Below, piece after piece: positions 49,633 through 62,552 of a DNA stretch of 64,000 nucleotides (its first letter is position 1; the number at the start of each line of letters is the position of its first letter). The notes under the pieces were generated by a model, which was not told the origin of the DNA, did no database searches, and worked only from the letters and a program-made list of their open reading frames with translations. Origin of the DNA: Lethocerus indicus. Its lineage: Eukaryota > Arthropoda > Insecta > Hemiptera > Belostomatidae. A program made the translations under genes and the position numbers. The stretch spans positions 1,621,501 through 1,685,500 of the forward strand of contig JACDQD010000102.1 of the NCBI GenBank assembly GCA_019843655.1, read 5' to 3'.

Positions 49633-52600
49633 GCCCGGTCTCGAATTAGTTTCTCTAGGGCCATCGTCACAGCCCGAACCCCGCTGTCGAAACATCTCTG
49701 TTTGCACCGAACGGATTTAATTTTCCAGTGGACAATTCCCGCCGGTCGAGGATACTTCAGCACTCGAGAGATAACGAGTATTCTGTCGATAACGAAGTGG
49801 CCGGTGGAAAAACGGTACAGGGCTCCACAACAAAGGTTTAACAATCTATATAACAAAAACATTGTGTCATATAGTACGCTATATTAAACATCATGTGCAT
49901 TGTATCTACGTTTATGATCTTAATCTAACTTATGTTATGATCCTTGAGTGAGAATTATTGGCATTTACTAAATTACCTTACGCACCCTTACACAGTTTAT
50001 GTGAAAACGTTTCCTTAATTTATGGAATATTCTGTAAGACCTGAAATTCACGAATAACTGAAACTATATTATTAAACAATCGCAACCTTTTCGAGTACAC
50101 AATATTTCATTCAAAAAGAAAACAGCCTGGTCAAATAATAAGTATCTTAAGAACTGGAAGGAGGAACGCTTGTTGTCTCTTACCACATTTTCCGAAACAA
50201 TCAAATTTTACTGCCATTGGGGGATAAAATAATTCAGTAACCCCCTTATAAAAGGACCATAAAAATGTTTATAATCAAAATTTTTATAATGCCTATAATC
50301 TTTATCGCTGTTCTATAGTCCTAAGAGGCGTCGCTGTGATTAAAGTTTATAACGCTCCGTGTCTGTTCCGATCTGATAAATGTTTTCCTATATTACGAGG
50401 CGATATGAATAAATTATCCATTACCGCCGTTTTTCCTGCAAATTTTAATTTACTTGAATGTACTTTTATCTCGCATCAAAACATCGTGTTAAATTCTTTT
50501 TTTTTATATTCGTATCAATGGTTATACTTGTAAATATTTTATTCTAGCTAGCATGTGAATATGAGATTGGAATTCCAATCGTAAAGAAATTTCACATGGC
50601 AAAGAAAGCTGTACAAGGATTTTTTCAGACCAATCTGTAAATCGATATTACCATTAATTACCGTCCATAGGTTTAACTTGGAAAATTGCGATTATTATTA
50701 AATATTATGTAATTGAATAATAAATTAGGGTAATAACACTTGGTTACCCTCAAGTTGATGATTATTTCAAGATTAAAGATTTTTAAAATTTCAATTACTA
50801 AACGTTCACTGGCATAAATCCATTCTATACGGCCAGTGGTTTTACGACGGTATTGAACACCGCCCTTGTGGCCCTTACATGAGGCCCAAAGGCGGAACCC
50901 CGATTCATTAAGTAAGGCCTCGACACGCGACAACACCACTAACCCATATACAGCGGCCGCCGGCTTTTCGGACACATTGACCCGAGCCTGTTAACTTTAT
51001 TTCCAGACCATTTGGAACGGGCTACGGCTTATTTTTCGTTGAATTTTCATAGACCATGGGTCTAATCATTCGGCACAAGGTGGGAATGAGAAAACTGAAA
51101 ATGTATTGCCAGCTCCCGAATGTTGCGACTTTTCGTAAACGGGATGTTTATTACATCGACGCGAGCTTGATAAATATATATAATTGATAAATTGACATAA
51201 TTGATAAATGTATACGCGAATGAACCTTTCGTTGATTCGTAACAAATTAATTCCGGCTAATTTTTAACCCACTTAAACTCAGTTTGATCCGCTTTTAGAG
51301 GAGCACAAAGATCCATCTTTGTCGCTTATCTACAATTCTACAACGGCAGGTAGAATGGTGAATGGACTATTTTGCATGGGACCGAGAATATTGCATAAAA
51401 CGTGAAGCCGTTCTAGACAGATTTAAGCGACACGATATTATGCCCCTCATTCTTATTATGAAATAGCGGCCACACATTTTCAAACAGAGACTTTAGTCAC
51501 CTAACAATTAGTTATAATTTAGATTTTAATTTGGTATAAGTGAGCGCAAAAAGGAAACAGCCTAACTCATAACAGTATAGAGGGAAACAGAAATGTAAAC
51601 TTCTAATGAACGATTGTTGCCATATAACAACTTCGCTAAATGGATTATCCGAGGCATGGAAATGGATATGATAATGCTGTTATTGTTGGGGAGCCGGAAT
51701 ACACGGGATGTTTCAAGCATGTCAAATATCCGCATAATTAAATACGGGGAAATAGCCTGAACATAGAATAGGGTAAAATGAAGGTACAACCCTCGAAGAA
51801 GTAGCAAAATAAAATTGATTCGGCTTCATTGTTTTCTTAGAAACCTCTTTGGTAGAACTTCCGGAGTTTCTTATTCAGACGTCTACGTACACGCATTCGA
51901 AAATTGATTATTCATCGGCTCCCGGCCCGCCTTATAGCGCTGTAATTAGCGATCTACTTACTCCAAACTCTTTGATTGGGGGGGCTTTAATTAAGTTAGG
52001 TGGAAGTTGACAAGCTTCCGTTCATCAAGTGGAGGCGGGGAGGTCCTTTTAATAAAAAGCCCAAGCTCGAGCTGGCCCCCTCCTCCTGTTCCTCCACCAC
52101 CCCTTGCCACGGCCGAAGTTTTCAATTAATCCCATAGCCTCGGCTCTATCGATCGGCTTCCGCAAAATATCGAGGACGAAGGAACAACGCCGGCCAGCCC
52201 AGCTCCGCTGCATTCGGATTTCGCATGTTGGTACCTCCTCTCTTAATTAAATTCTGCCGCTCAGCAGGGCCATAGAGGCGCAAGCTCGGGTTTTACCTTT
52301 CACTCCTGTCGTGTCATTAATTCCCGCGCTATTTCACAAAAGGAATCATCAATAATCCGGCTACTACAGACCTAACAAATTACAAACTAGTCCAAGGTAT
52401 TTGTCGAGCCCGCTAGGATTCGGAGTTTAATCGTCCGTGTAACCGATCTCTATTATTATTCCTCAAATTGTTTTAGACTGGTATTTATTATACGCTATTG
52501 AGTGCACTATGAAAGTCGGTATAACAGCGCAAAGATGAAAGAGTGTATAATAGAGAACATTGAAATATTGAAACCACGAATATCAGATTTTTAAGATATT

Positions 52601-53319
52601 AGAGAGCATTGCAAATTCGGTACTAATCAACTAAGCAGCAACCAACTTGAAATAATTATAATTTCCAGAGCTCGGTCTTCTAATCGCCCCATAAATGTTC
52701 TTCTAATTATTCTTTTTATGAATTCAGGTCGTAACCGCAGCTGCTACCGCGGAGGATTTTATAAATGGAACGATGGACGTGTTTTAAGTTGGTTTTATTT
52801 TCGAGTGGGCGACTGCAAAACGTATAAATTATGAATTTTCTCACGGAAATCTTTTTCCCCCGCTGGACTGCGGCACAATAACCCTGCGGACAGAGTCACT
52901 GCGCTTCTCGTATATCGTTAAGGAAGTAAAACGCGTGGTTGAAAAAGACTCACCGCCATTTATATGAATTTCGTTGAATTCAAAGAGTTTTTATAAATGA
53001 AGTTTAATAAGTCTTCGGGCCGACAGACATCTTGTTCTAAATATAAATTCACCGAATATACAGCCCCATATCTCACATTTGCTTGTGTCTTAATTTAGAA
53101 ATTATTCCGAAAAATCCCTTTTCGGAAAAATCACACTGGAAGACTGACCTCCGAAACCTCGTGGGATATTTTACAAATAATTTACGGAAATAAAATTGTA
53201 TTTATTCAATATATAGATTGAGAAATATGGGATGCAAAATATTTTACAATAAACTTCAAGCTACTCTGTTTATCAGTAACGAGTGTCGCGTAACGTTTCC
53301 AGACGCCACGTCCGCCAGA
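49633..53319. other. Gene-free spacer
   Basis: AT-rich, with a GC-richer stretch at about 51910-52320. A direct repeat ATAATTGATAAAT occurs at 51180-51192 and 51197-51209 (period 17). No gene or RNA was recognised. Confidence 0.5.
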
Positions 53320-53600
53320 CTGTAACCAAGCAACGGAAGCTCAGACAGAAGGGGGAAAGAGAATGTGTCGCGCAGGGGGGCGGGTGGTGAAGGGGGAGGC
53401 ACTGGCGGAGCTTTAAATTTAAACGGGGAATACATTTCCATCGAATGGAAGTAGGAGCGAGCGAGGTGGTGGCCTCGGCAGAGCGGAGGGGCGGGTCTCG
53501 GTTCGATAGTCACCCTCGCCCCTCGCCCCTCGCCAGAGGCCCCTCGCCCCAAGCCCCGCGCCCTTCCAACGCCCCGTGATTCAGACATTTCACATTTGTA
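53320..53600. other. GC-rich island
   Basis: About 280 bp, including CCCCTCGCC-type tandem words at about 53514-53560. The minus-strand frame at 53256-53588 is Arg/Gly/Pro-rich low-complexity translation with no domain. Confidence 0.4.
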
Positions 53601-55359
53601 CCCAATCGATAATGTGACGCTCCGCCTCGAATTTATAAACCGCTTTTCGTTCCCTCGCCACGTTTTGTTTTCACCGTTTTTCGGAAATTTCGCTCCTCAC
53701 TTTTTCAATTTAATCGCGTTTTCAGCGCGCTTATTAGCGCTGTCCGGACGTTGCAAACCGTCTTCTTAACCTCTGTTCAAATCTATTCTGCACTACGTTT
53801 CTTCTTAACCCATCCTACTGCAGAACAGTGATTGTATATTTTATTATAGATAAAAATGTATTAAGGTGATACGGTGCACACCTGTGCAAGGGTTTACATG
53901 ACGCCAGGACAGAATATGACTATACTTGTGACAGAATTATTTTAACAAGAAATGCTCTGTGGGATAAAAGGTTTTTCAAACACTACTAAGAAAACTAAAT
54001 CGAAGTAAAGAATACTTATGGTGGGGAATAATCTCATGGCTCTGGCACATGTATACCACTCTTGGCTATTTATAATTATAGAATTTGATAATAATAAAGA
54101 TAATACTTTATGCTGAAATAAATTATAGAATTAATATTTGGGGGTCCTCGGGGCTTGACTTCGGTTTATTCTTTCAATTATTTTATCTTCAAAGATCCAA
54201 GTTCAACATTTAAGTTCAAACATCATGTTTTGGACGAAAAATAAGATAACGGATGCAATAAGTTTCCATAACGACGAGCATTAATTAGCCTAACAATCTC
54301 CTATTCTGTTAACACAGTTGTTTCGAGTCCCCTCGATATGTATAAGGTGGCGCAAGTCCCAACGATAAACCGCGCCGAAGCAGAGCCGGGGAATTATCTA
54401 TCATTTCCACCATTCGGCTCTATCCAAGAGAGAGGCATTCACTCTCCCCACCGACGTATCGCCTATCTGGCCCAGACGCCGTTCCACTCGACGTCGCTTT
54501 CCGCGATGAAAATTTAAAGGCATCGAAGAACAATGTCACCGGCAAATTGCTTATGTAGCCCCGAACCGATCGCGTACAATTTATCCGCCATCCGCAAAAT
54601 ATGAATTGTAAATTACTCAGTTAAAGCGACACCTTATAATAGGTCGCTTTGGCTGAGCTGTCTCGGGAATTGTAGTATGCCGGTTTGATTCCTGCCCAAG
54701 GTTGATGTTACGATTAAAAGTTTGAAATCGTTTTTATTTAAAAGTATTTTTATTCCTAAATATCTTCTTTCTATGGATAATGTAATTCTGCGCAGTTGTC
54801 TACAGATGAAATACTCTCGTAATAAATTCAAATTTTCAATTGAAAAGTTACTCCACAACCGGAACTGACGAAATTGTATCCGTAACAAAGATTCGGGAGG
54901 AGAAACCAACGATGAAAAGGAATAAATTGGTTCAAAAGTTAATATTAAACTACCAGCTGCCAGGTAGTATTGAGAGCGGAACTTACAAACATGCCACTCT
55001 AACGAATGAATGAACTAAAATAATATCAACTCCTCGAAAAATATCCTCCTCTCGAGTATGATCAAAATAATATTGTGTAATGAAGAGCGCAATTCATTAA
55101 ATAAGGATATAATTCGTTAAATTAATAATAAATTTCACTGGTATTATTCTTGGGGAATATTCTACGGAATATCTCTTCATTTGTTCAAGCGACTACGAAT
55201 TTATTCCTCCAAGTCGGGTCGAATCAAGGCCAACTTCGGGAATGGCGGTGTATATCGATTTATAAAGAAGTCATGTAATTTGGCAACTCATAAAGTTATA
55301 AATATATTAGCGCAGGTTTAATAGCGAATGGATATTTAGGACCGACGACTTTAGATTTG
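53601..55359. other. Gene-free spacer with a possible Pol III-like motif pair
   Basis: Mostly AT-rich. At 54650-54660 TGGCTGAGCTG resembles a tRNA A box. At 54681-54691 GGTTTGATTCC resembles a B box, with tRNA-like spacing between them. The sequence does not fold as a tRNA (acceptor and D stems fail). A decayed tRNA-derived SINE is possible but unproven. Confidence 0.35.
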
Positions 55360-55830
55360 CATGAAGTTATATTTGCCGGGGCTAAGACAGTTAACGATAA
55401 GCACGCGAGAACGCGGTCGTTCTGAGCGAGGTTCGCCGGGCGAAGTTAAGCCGTTTCGATTAGCCATTTCGCTCAGGCAGGAGTTTCTTCCAGAATAGGT
55501 TTTTTTTCCCGGACTACAGAAATCCGGTCGGGGATCCAGTACGGGGTATTGGAAGCGTGGGGCGGCTTGCACCTGACGAACGCGAACTTCGTTTAATCCG
55601 TTTAGGCCGTAGGGGAGGTTGTAGGGTGTATCGCCGAGGGGGTGGAAGAGCGGCAAAGATGGCAGACATTGGGGCGGACGGGGGTGTTGCCATGGCGACC
55701 CCAGCATCCGACCCTCCGCCCTCCACTACTCCGCCGCCCCCGGCACACCGACAATATAAAATCACGATTCGCAATTCGCCATCCGCTCCTCCACCAACAA
55801 CGGGCATCAATCGAACACATCTGGAATAAA
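55360..55830. other. GC-rich, CpG-dense island with RFX X-box and YY1/PHO-like sites
   Basis: A CpG-rich island containing an almost perfect RFX X-box at 55686-55699 and AAGATGGC (55656-55663), a YY1/Pleiohomeotic-like core. Several open frames overlap it on both strands (for example 55557-55829 plus). Their Pro/Gly/Ala composition and disagreement between frames give no support for a protein. It is the best candidate promoter or enhancer in the last third of the window. Confidence 0.4.
55686..55699. promoter_or_regulatory. RFX X-box motif
   Basis: GTTGCCATGGCGAC fits the X-box consensus RYYNYY-N(1-3)-RRNRAC at every position. It differs by one base from the ideal palindrome GTTGCCATGGCAAC. 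RFX factors bind such sites upstream of ciliary and some other genes. No ciliary gene start is recognised nearby. Confidence 0.45.
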
Positions 55831-58800
55831 TATAATTGCAACCTTATCATGAGACTAATTTCCGTTCCATCCATATTCCTAATCTTACAGTATATTGGGA
55901 CTATAATAATTACCAAACAAGAATAACGATTCTCAGGTCGTAGCTTGGCCTCATCTAACGAAAACATCGTCTGTGAAATCTCCAATTTTTATCACGCACT
56001 GTGTTCCAACCAACAATCGGACAGACAAATTTTGCCCTGCGATTGATTTAAAGTAGCCCACCCTTCTCTGAAATAGAGGTTTCTCATAAGAAAATACCGA
56101 GCCCAATAAATGTTTAGACAAAACAAACAACTGGAAATAATACTGGCTTAAAAATGACAATATCGCTTCTTCCGTTAATTCCAACCCCCTCTATTTAACT
56201 GTGAGTTCAGGTTTCTAGCGTTACTCCGACACGCATGTCGTTTTCCTTCTCCTACCTTATCAAAAATTATCAATTCCTAATATACATTATTGAAAAATTA
56301 AAGACATACATTACAGTATTCTCGCCTGCGAATTCGCTATCTCATAAAAGCAATTCGAATATCAAAATATAATACAAATATTGCAGGAACATTACAATTA
56401 CGCTCGAATACTTGTCCAAACGTGCTCGGCTTTTGAATTAACGCACCCAAAATGTTTAAAAGTAATAGACATCAGAATTATATTATTGTAACAAGTATAT
56501 ATTTCATGCTAGGTGAATATTCGTTGTCGGAAAATGGCTTCAATTAAATGAAATTTTCGCCATAAATCGCGTAGAGCCATCGCGGGTCTCACAAAAACCA
56601 CTGGGTCCGGATTATGCAGACCTATACTTCAGGAAAGACACGGTCCACCTGCCACACTTTCTAGCTTCTGACGTGCATTCAGTTTTTTTGTTCCCATCAA
56701 GCCGCAAATCGCGTCACCTTTCTAGTAATATGGATAACTTGAAACTTGTGTAAGAATAACAGTTGTCCCAACCGAACTCTAATACCTCAGTCAGTGTACA
56801 TTCCTGAATGAGAGAGACCTCATCACGTGAACATTTTTCCATTTATACGCACAAAAAATTATCATTAATATAATTTACGGGTGATGAATTATCTGGTTTT
56901 TAGTATCGCTGCGTGAAGAACGGTGATTAGCTCCAGCATACTCTTGAGTCCTTGTTGAGGGGTTTATCTCAAGACCAAATTGTATACAAATATTATATCA
57001 ACGCAAAGATCTAAAATATGAATTTTTGGTATATTTTCACCAATCTAGGTCCAGATAAAATAGAAGTGAAATTGTTATAAAAAGTCTTCTTTTATATTTT
57101 ACACAGTGGAGCCCCGAGTAAGACTGAGAATTGTTTTTGTATACAGGCTGGTAACATAAGTGATATATAGAGTATATCTAGGAGCTGTTTAAAACGTGGA
57201 CTATGGTTTCTTGTTAGGTTTACAGTAGCGCCGTTATACAGAGCAGTGAAAGTGCTATCTAATTCCTGTCCTGAAGGACTATTAGGTCATAAAGAAGCAG
57301 TAATATAAAATGTACTAAAAACTGTAATCTAGTCTAATCTAAGGACAAATTTACAGTTTTAGTAGTAGGGAAAGGATCCTTCATGGATGATAAAAATAGT
57401 TGTATTTTCAGAAAATAAATTAATTCAATTTATATTACAAGAGCTAAACAGGGAGTTTATTATTGTTGAGCGTTACGAGTGTTTCCTACTGTTATTATAT
57501 CTATTGTTATAATATCTATTGTATTTATGTAATTTCGATTATGTGTTACTGATATTGTTGAAAGTTATTGCTGTGAAACTGTGGTAAGGTATTTAATTAA
57601 ATCTACGAATACAATTAAGATTTTATAAATATTGCTATTACAAATTAGGTTTTTATTTGTATCATTTCAGTAATTAAATATACAACACGCGTAATCATGA
57701 CATTGGTAATTTATTCATATTATAAAACATCACATTGTTTAAACTAATTTTAAGTGGGGGATCCGAAAAAAAGATTACGGGGACGCCGAAGAGTTACAAA
57801 ACTATACGCCCATTACAGACAGGTGGGCAGCTCGCGCGATCGATGTCGGGTTTTTTGATTTGGGGCCGTAATTGAAACGGCCATTATGCAAATATGAGTC
57901 GCTGGATGGCGCATAAGACGTGTCGTACGGCTGGAAAAACTGTACACGTTTACGCCACCCACTGTGAACGTCCGCCGGACCGTAAAATGTACACAGGTAT
58001 TACGGGGTTAGTAGCGCTTCGACTAATTAGGCCCATGTAAACCTCTTACTATCGGACAAATTCTGACCCGTTACTACAGTAAACATAAAAGCCCACCTAA
58101 CGTCCATTTTCCCAATTAACAATCGGGGACATTTAGAGCAATTAAAAAAAAATATATATGTTAAATATATGTCAAACGATTTTCTGATAATAAATAATAT
58201 TAATTGAAAAGTGCAATAACTAGTAGAGCAGTGCTATGTAGACAAAAAAATTAATTTTATTCGGCATTAGTAGGACACCTCGCTGATTCCCACATCTATT
58301 ACATAACCCATATCTACTTACATTTTTTTTAATCAAATTCGCTTATTAGTTCACTTACAAGTTATCAGTATATAACTTGTAACAGTTGTTTCATTTTTAA
58401 GTTATATATCGTCAGAAAGAAGCAAGAGTAAAACAAAAGTGACTTGGCCACTTTGCGGGAAAAGAAGCGGAAGTTAATGTTTAGGCTAGAAGTCGATTAA
58501 AGTCAACGATTCTATTAACCTAATTTCCCTCTAGGGTCGGTTTCAATTCCTCTGTCCAGCCTTTTTCCCAATATTCTCATCAACCTTATTGGTAATGGGA
58601 ACATGAAAATTTGCACTTATTCATAAGCTTTTAGTTTCCAATAATACTTTGAAGAGTTAGCTAACTGATGACTACAGTATTCATTATTTGAAGAGTTAGG
58701 TATAATGTCTGACTACTGCTGTACTGGAATGAATAAAGAGCCTTCAATCTGGAATATTCAATTAAGTTCTATTTCTCCACATGCATTGGTAATTTCTGTT

Positions 58801-61800
58801 TGAATACTGTTACTTGACAAAAAAGTAACAGTTTTTGGGCCAACTGAATGGCTGGGTGCCATTTCACCATTCATACTAAATTCTTCAATTTATTAAATTG
58901 AAATCCTGTTTTCTAGGACAATATATTTATTATTTATTTCTAATGTTAATTAAAAATGTAAGCAAATTTAAGACAATGACATTTCGATTAAAATAACTTT
59001 ATATAGGCATGTCGACTAATAAAGGGCGCTGTTAATTGTCTAGAAGGGAACTTTCTGTGGTTCGCGGAAATCTTTCTTTCAATTTATGAATAATAACTGC
59101 CCTTTATTGGAGAGGGAAAAGTAAATTCAGTGAAGTTGAAGTTGGGCAGGAGAAGCGGTGAGTTACCTTAAATGAACAAATGGCCGGGAGAATTAACTAT
59201 TAAAAATGAGAAGGAGAACTCGGGACGAATTGCCAACCTCCCAACTTAATTAAGGTTGAATACGGAGTCGGTCCAATCTGGTCTTACTTCACCCCGCTAA
59301 CATTTTCAACAGCCAATCTCAATGGGAAAAGCAATTGCTAAAATTGTATTTTAACTAGATAATACACTGGCATAAATCATTCTAACTGGAAATAATATTA
59401 ATGGAATAATCCTATCTCGTATTCTTTAAGATTTTATTTTGTAAATGTAATAATAAATAACCCTAATTATATCTTTTATACGGTCCATTCAATATATCTC
59501 TATTCAATCAACGATTTAAATCAACTATTATTAACAGTAATAATTAAATCGGTTTATCTGCATTATTGGGAGGGACCTGAAATTACACAATGGAAAACCC
59601 ACAAATTATTCAGTCGAATATTCCTTTGAATTATATTTAAATGAAAAATTAGCCGCCGTGATCGAATAACACATATCATGCTTTATGCTCATTTTAACTA
59701 ATGGTGTTTTATTTTAAAATGAAAATAGCATAACCTATTGCGGGATTTTACAGATGAAAAATTAAAAAACTGCTTAAATTCAGGGATTAAATGTACAGAA
59801 AAATTATATTTAGTAATGCCAGATTTAAAACGTTACAGGCTATTTAACGTAAGGCTTATTTTATATAAAAGAGAACCAAACTGTAACTGATTAAATCATG
59901 TGTTTCTACTAATCTTAGATTCAAATATACTGAGGGTACTGGATTGAATCGAGGCCTGTCATGTCAAATTCAAAGTTACAGTTAATGGAAATGTTAACCG
60001 ATCCATAGATTCATTTTAATAATTCAGTTCTAGAGAACGGAAACAATTCAAATTTGATTATTGGAGTCAAAACCAAAATAAGTCAAAACCAATCAATTAT
60101 TTTCAGTCAATCAAGAGTGTTATCAATTTCTGCTTTCGATAAGCATTAGGTTTTTTGCAGTATTTCTATTGGAGCCGGGTATTCAGGTTGTTTTATATGT
60201 TTACCTTTGTACAGTACTCGAAGCTTCAGTAACGATTTTGTAACAAAAGGAGTGTAATTGTTTCGACGGTTCAAGATAATACTATGATGCGCCCAAGGAC
60301 TCATTATTAATAGCCTTCGAATTGCATTGCAACGAAATATTCTCGGCCTAATGAGACTTAAAGGCTTTTGCCGGGTTCATTTAGTATATTCCAATTTAGC
60401 TAATACTACGGCCAATTCCATACTATACTTCGGCTCGACGAATTTTATCTCCGAAGTCTCCGAAAATTACCCGCGGTTTAACACTTGCGTGTGCTTAATG
60501 TTCGGGATCCTACACTACGTTTTAACCGGCCGGCCCAGAAGCCGATTCTGCGCCGGGTACAACATTAGGAGAAATATGAATAAAAGAGAAGGAGGAACTG
60601 TAGCGGTCCGGGGGATGCATTATTCATTTTGATGAAGCGGTGGAGCGGCGGGGTGTGGGGTGGGTGGTGGTGCTACCAAGGCTAAATAAATAAGAATTAA
60701 TCACCGGGCGAAAAAACGCCGCGTATTCGACCGCCTCCCATCAGGCAACCAACAGATAAGTATGCTAATCGAAGCCTCATAATTGCCCTCGTAACCGAGC
60801 TTCATTAACATTTTAATATGCGATAATTTGTCCGCGGAGAGGCGCCACTTAATTCCCGCTTTTTTTTATTTCGGGGGAAGGGGGCTCAGTTTTCCCAATT
60901 TACGAACACTTTCAGCGCTAAACATAGTAACCGTGTGTCCTCATTAGAGCACAAATGGAACGGGAACAGTGGGGCTCAAAAAAAATTATAACTGTCTAGT
61001 CAAACATTTTTAGACTTCATAATAGAATCGATACATTTTTATTTAATTAGATTAATGTGTAGAAATAACTTAAAAGTTTCAAATCTGGTTAGAATGAAGT
61101 GGGGAGGAATGAAAGCAAGATTTACTACACCAAATTGTGTTCCGTGCGTTTAAAAACTGCTTCATACAACTGGTGTTAACTAGTCGATCGCCAATGCGTT
61201 CAAGGACCGTCAGGACCAGATTTGCATCGGTGATTCAATTCCGCATGAATGATTTCTGTGTCTCGCCGGCACGTGTACAAACCCACGGTTAAATATCGAC
61301 AACGGGAAAGAAATTTGAGTACAAAGAGAAGCGGTATTCGGGGCCGAGATCGAATCCCCAAACACTACAGCCCGTAGAGTAATTCAATACCAACACACAA
61401 CGCGCATTTAAAGAGATTCTCATTGTTGTCAGACTGAATAATGTTTTAATTTTACAGTACAGTTCAATATGCAATATTCTGATTACCATCAAACCCTTAA
61501 ATAAATCAATATATACAGCACTCTCTTAATTATCTACCGCGAGGGATAATAATTTTTATTGGCCCTTTAATGCGTAATTTGTTTCATATAAACCAATTAA
61601 CTAACTTTGTGGAAATCCGCACTAACGCCTTATTGCGACATCAAACGGCCTTATAAATGCCGGTATACTTTAAGTTAAATAATTCATTGTTTTTAGCTTG
61701 AAGGTTGAATGAAATATTACTTAATTTATTTCATGTTGTTCGCGAGTTTCCTAATTAAGGACCACCAAATTGTATTATTTCAAGGGCTCGAAAAACAGAA

Positions 61801-62501
61801 TTAAATAATTATCTAAAAGAGTTGCAGATATCACTAACCAAAGTAGCATATTAAAATAAATATTCGAAAATATATTTTAATTCTTTGATGCTAGGAACCT
61901 AACTTCTTAGAGATAGTTCAAGTTGCAAAGGTTAATGCGATCTAAAAAAATTTAATTTATCTCAAATTATTCCTCTAGTTCACGATTACAGGATGAGGAG
62001 GGGGTGTTATAGAAATAAACTGAAGTATGTATGAAAACTGAAGTATGCATACTTCGTTTTAAATGTTTGACAACATACCTTAACTCGTTTACTTATATTT
62101 CATTGTCGTAGGTGGCAATGGTCTGAGAGCGACACCTGTGCTGAATTATGACCCACCAATTGAAGAATACAATTCCACCTTTGCTTCTGACAATAGTGAA
62201 GACCTGCGGGGGGCTGTGAGGGCATTCCTCTGTACACATACCTGCCCGGCATGTTATCCACCCCCCGAGTACCCACCCCACGGGGAAGGGTGAACTACCT
62301 CCCGTTATTCCTGTTGTACGAGGGTGGGTTGTAACGCCCGAAGGCACAGACGGTGTCCAACCCGCGGGAACAATGCTCGCCGGCCTGTTAAACTTTTTGT
62401 TGTATTTTTTGCGGTCGTTCCCCGTCAACAAAATTATATTACATCATATTTTGAATAGGTGCTATTTGGTAAACTTCTAACAAGCACTCGGAATTATTCC
62501 G

Positions 62502-62508
<7 letters not shown>
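55831..62508. other. Gene-free spacer
   Basis: Long AT-rich stretch with GC-rich patches at about 57770-58080, 60530-60900 and 62170-62400. Direct repeats of TTTGAAGAGTTAG occur at 58648-58660 and 58687-58699. A roughly 16-bp tandem (TATCTATTG units) lies near 57495-57525. Nothing reads as a gene. The frame at 60327-60632 shows no recognised family. Confidence 0.5.
62017..62055. repeat. 18-bp tandem duplication ending in a 16-bp palindrome
   Basis: AAACTGAAGTATGTATGA (62017-62034) is followed by AAACTGAAGTATGCATAC (62035-62052). The second unit belongs to the perfect palindrome GAAGTATGCATACTTC at 62040-62055. Confidence 0.7.

Positions 62509-62548
<40 letters not shown>
62509..62548. repeat. 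(AT)20 microsatellite
   Basis: Forty uninterrupted nucleotides of AT repeat in AT-rich flanks. Confidence 0.95.

Positions 62549-62552
<4 letters not shown>

Noticed and set aside
51612..51627. Second X-box-like site (GTTGCCATATAACAAC)
   Set aside because: Only the left half-site fits; the right half is mis-spaced.
55557..55829. Pro/Ala/Gly-rich forward frame over the X-box island
   Set aside because: Competing frames exist on both strands with equal openness; composition explains them.
58700..58745. AATAAAG-containing segment (GAATGAATAAAGAGCC) as a further retrotransposon or mRNA 3' end
   Set aside because: It shares only the polyadenylation-like word with the tail family; no tandem tail or target-site duplication was seen.
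61335..61365. GATCGAATCCCC, tRNA T-arm-like
   Set aside because: The stem and the other arms cannot be formed.
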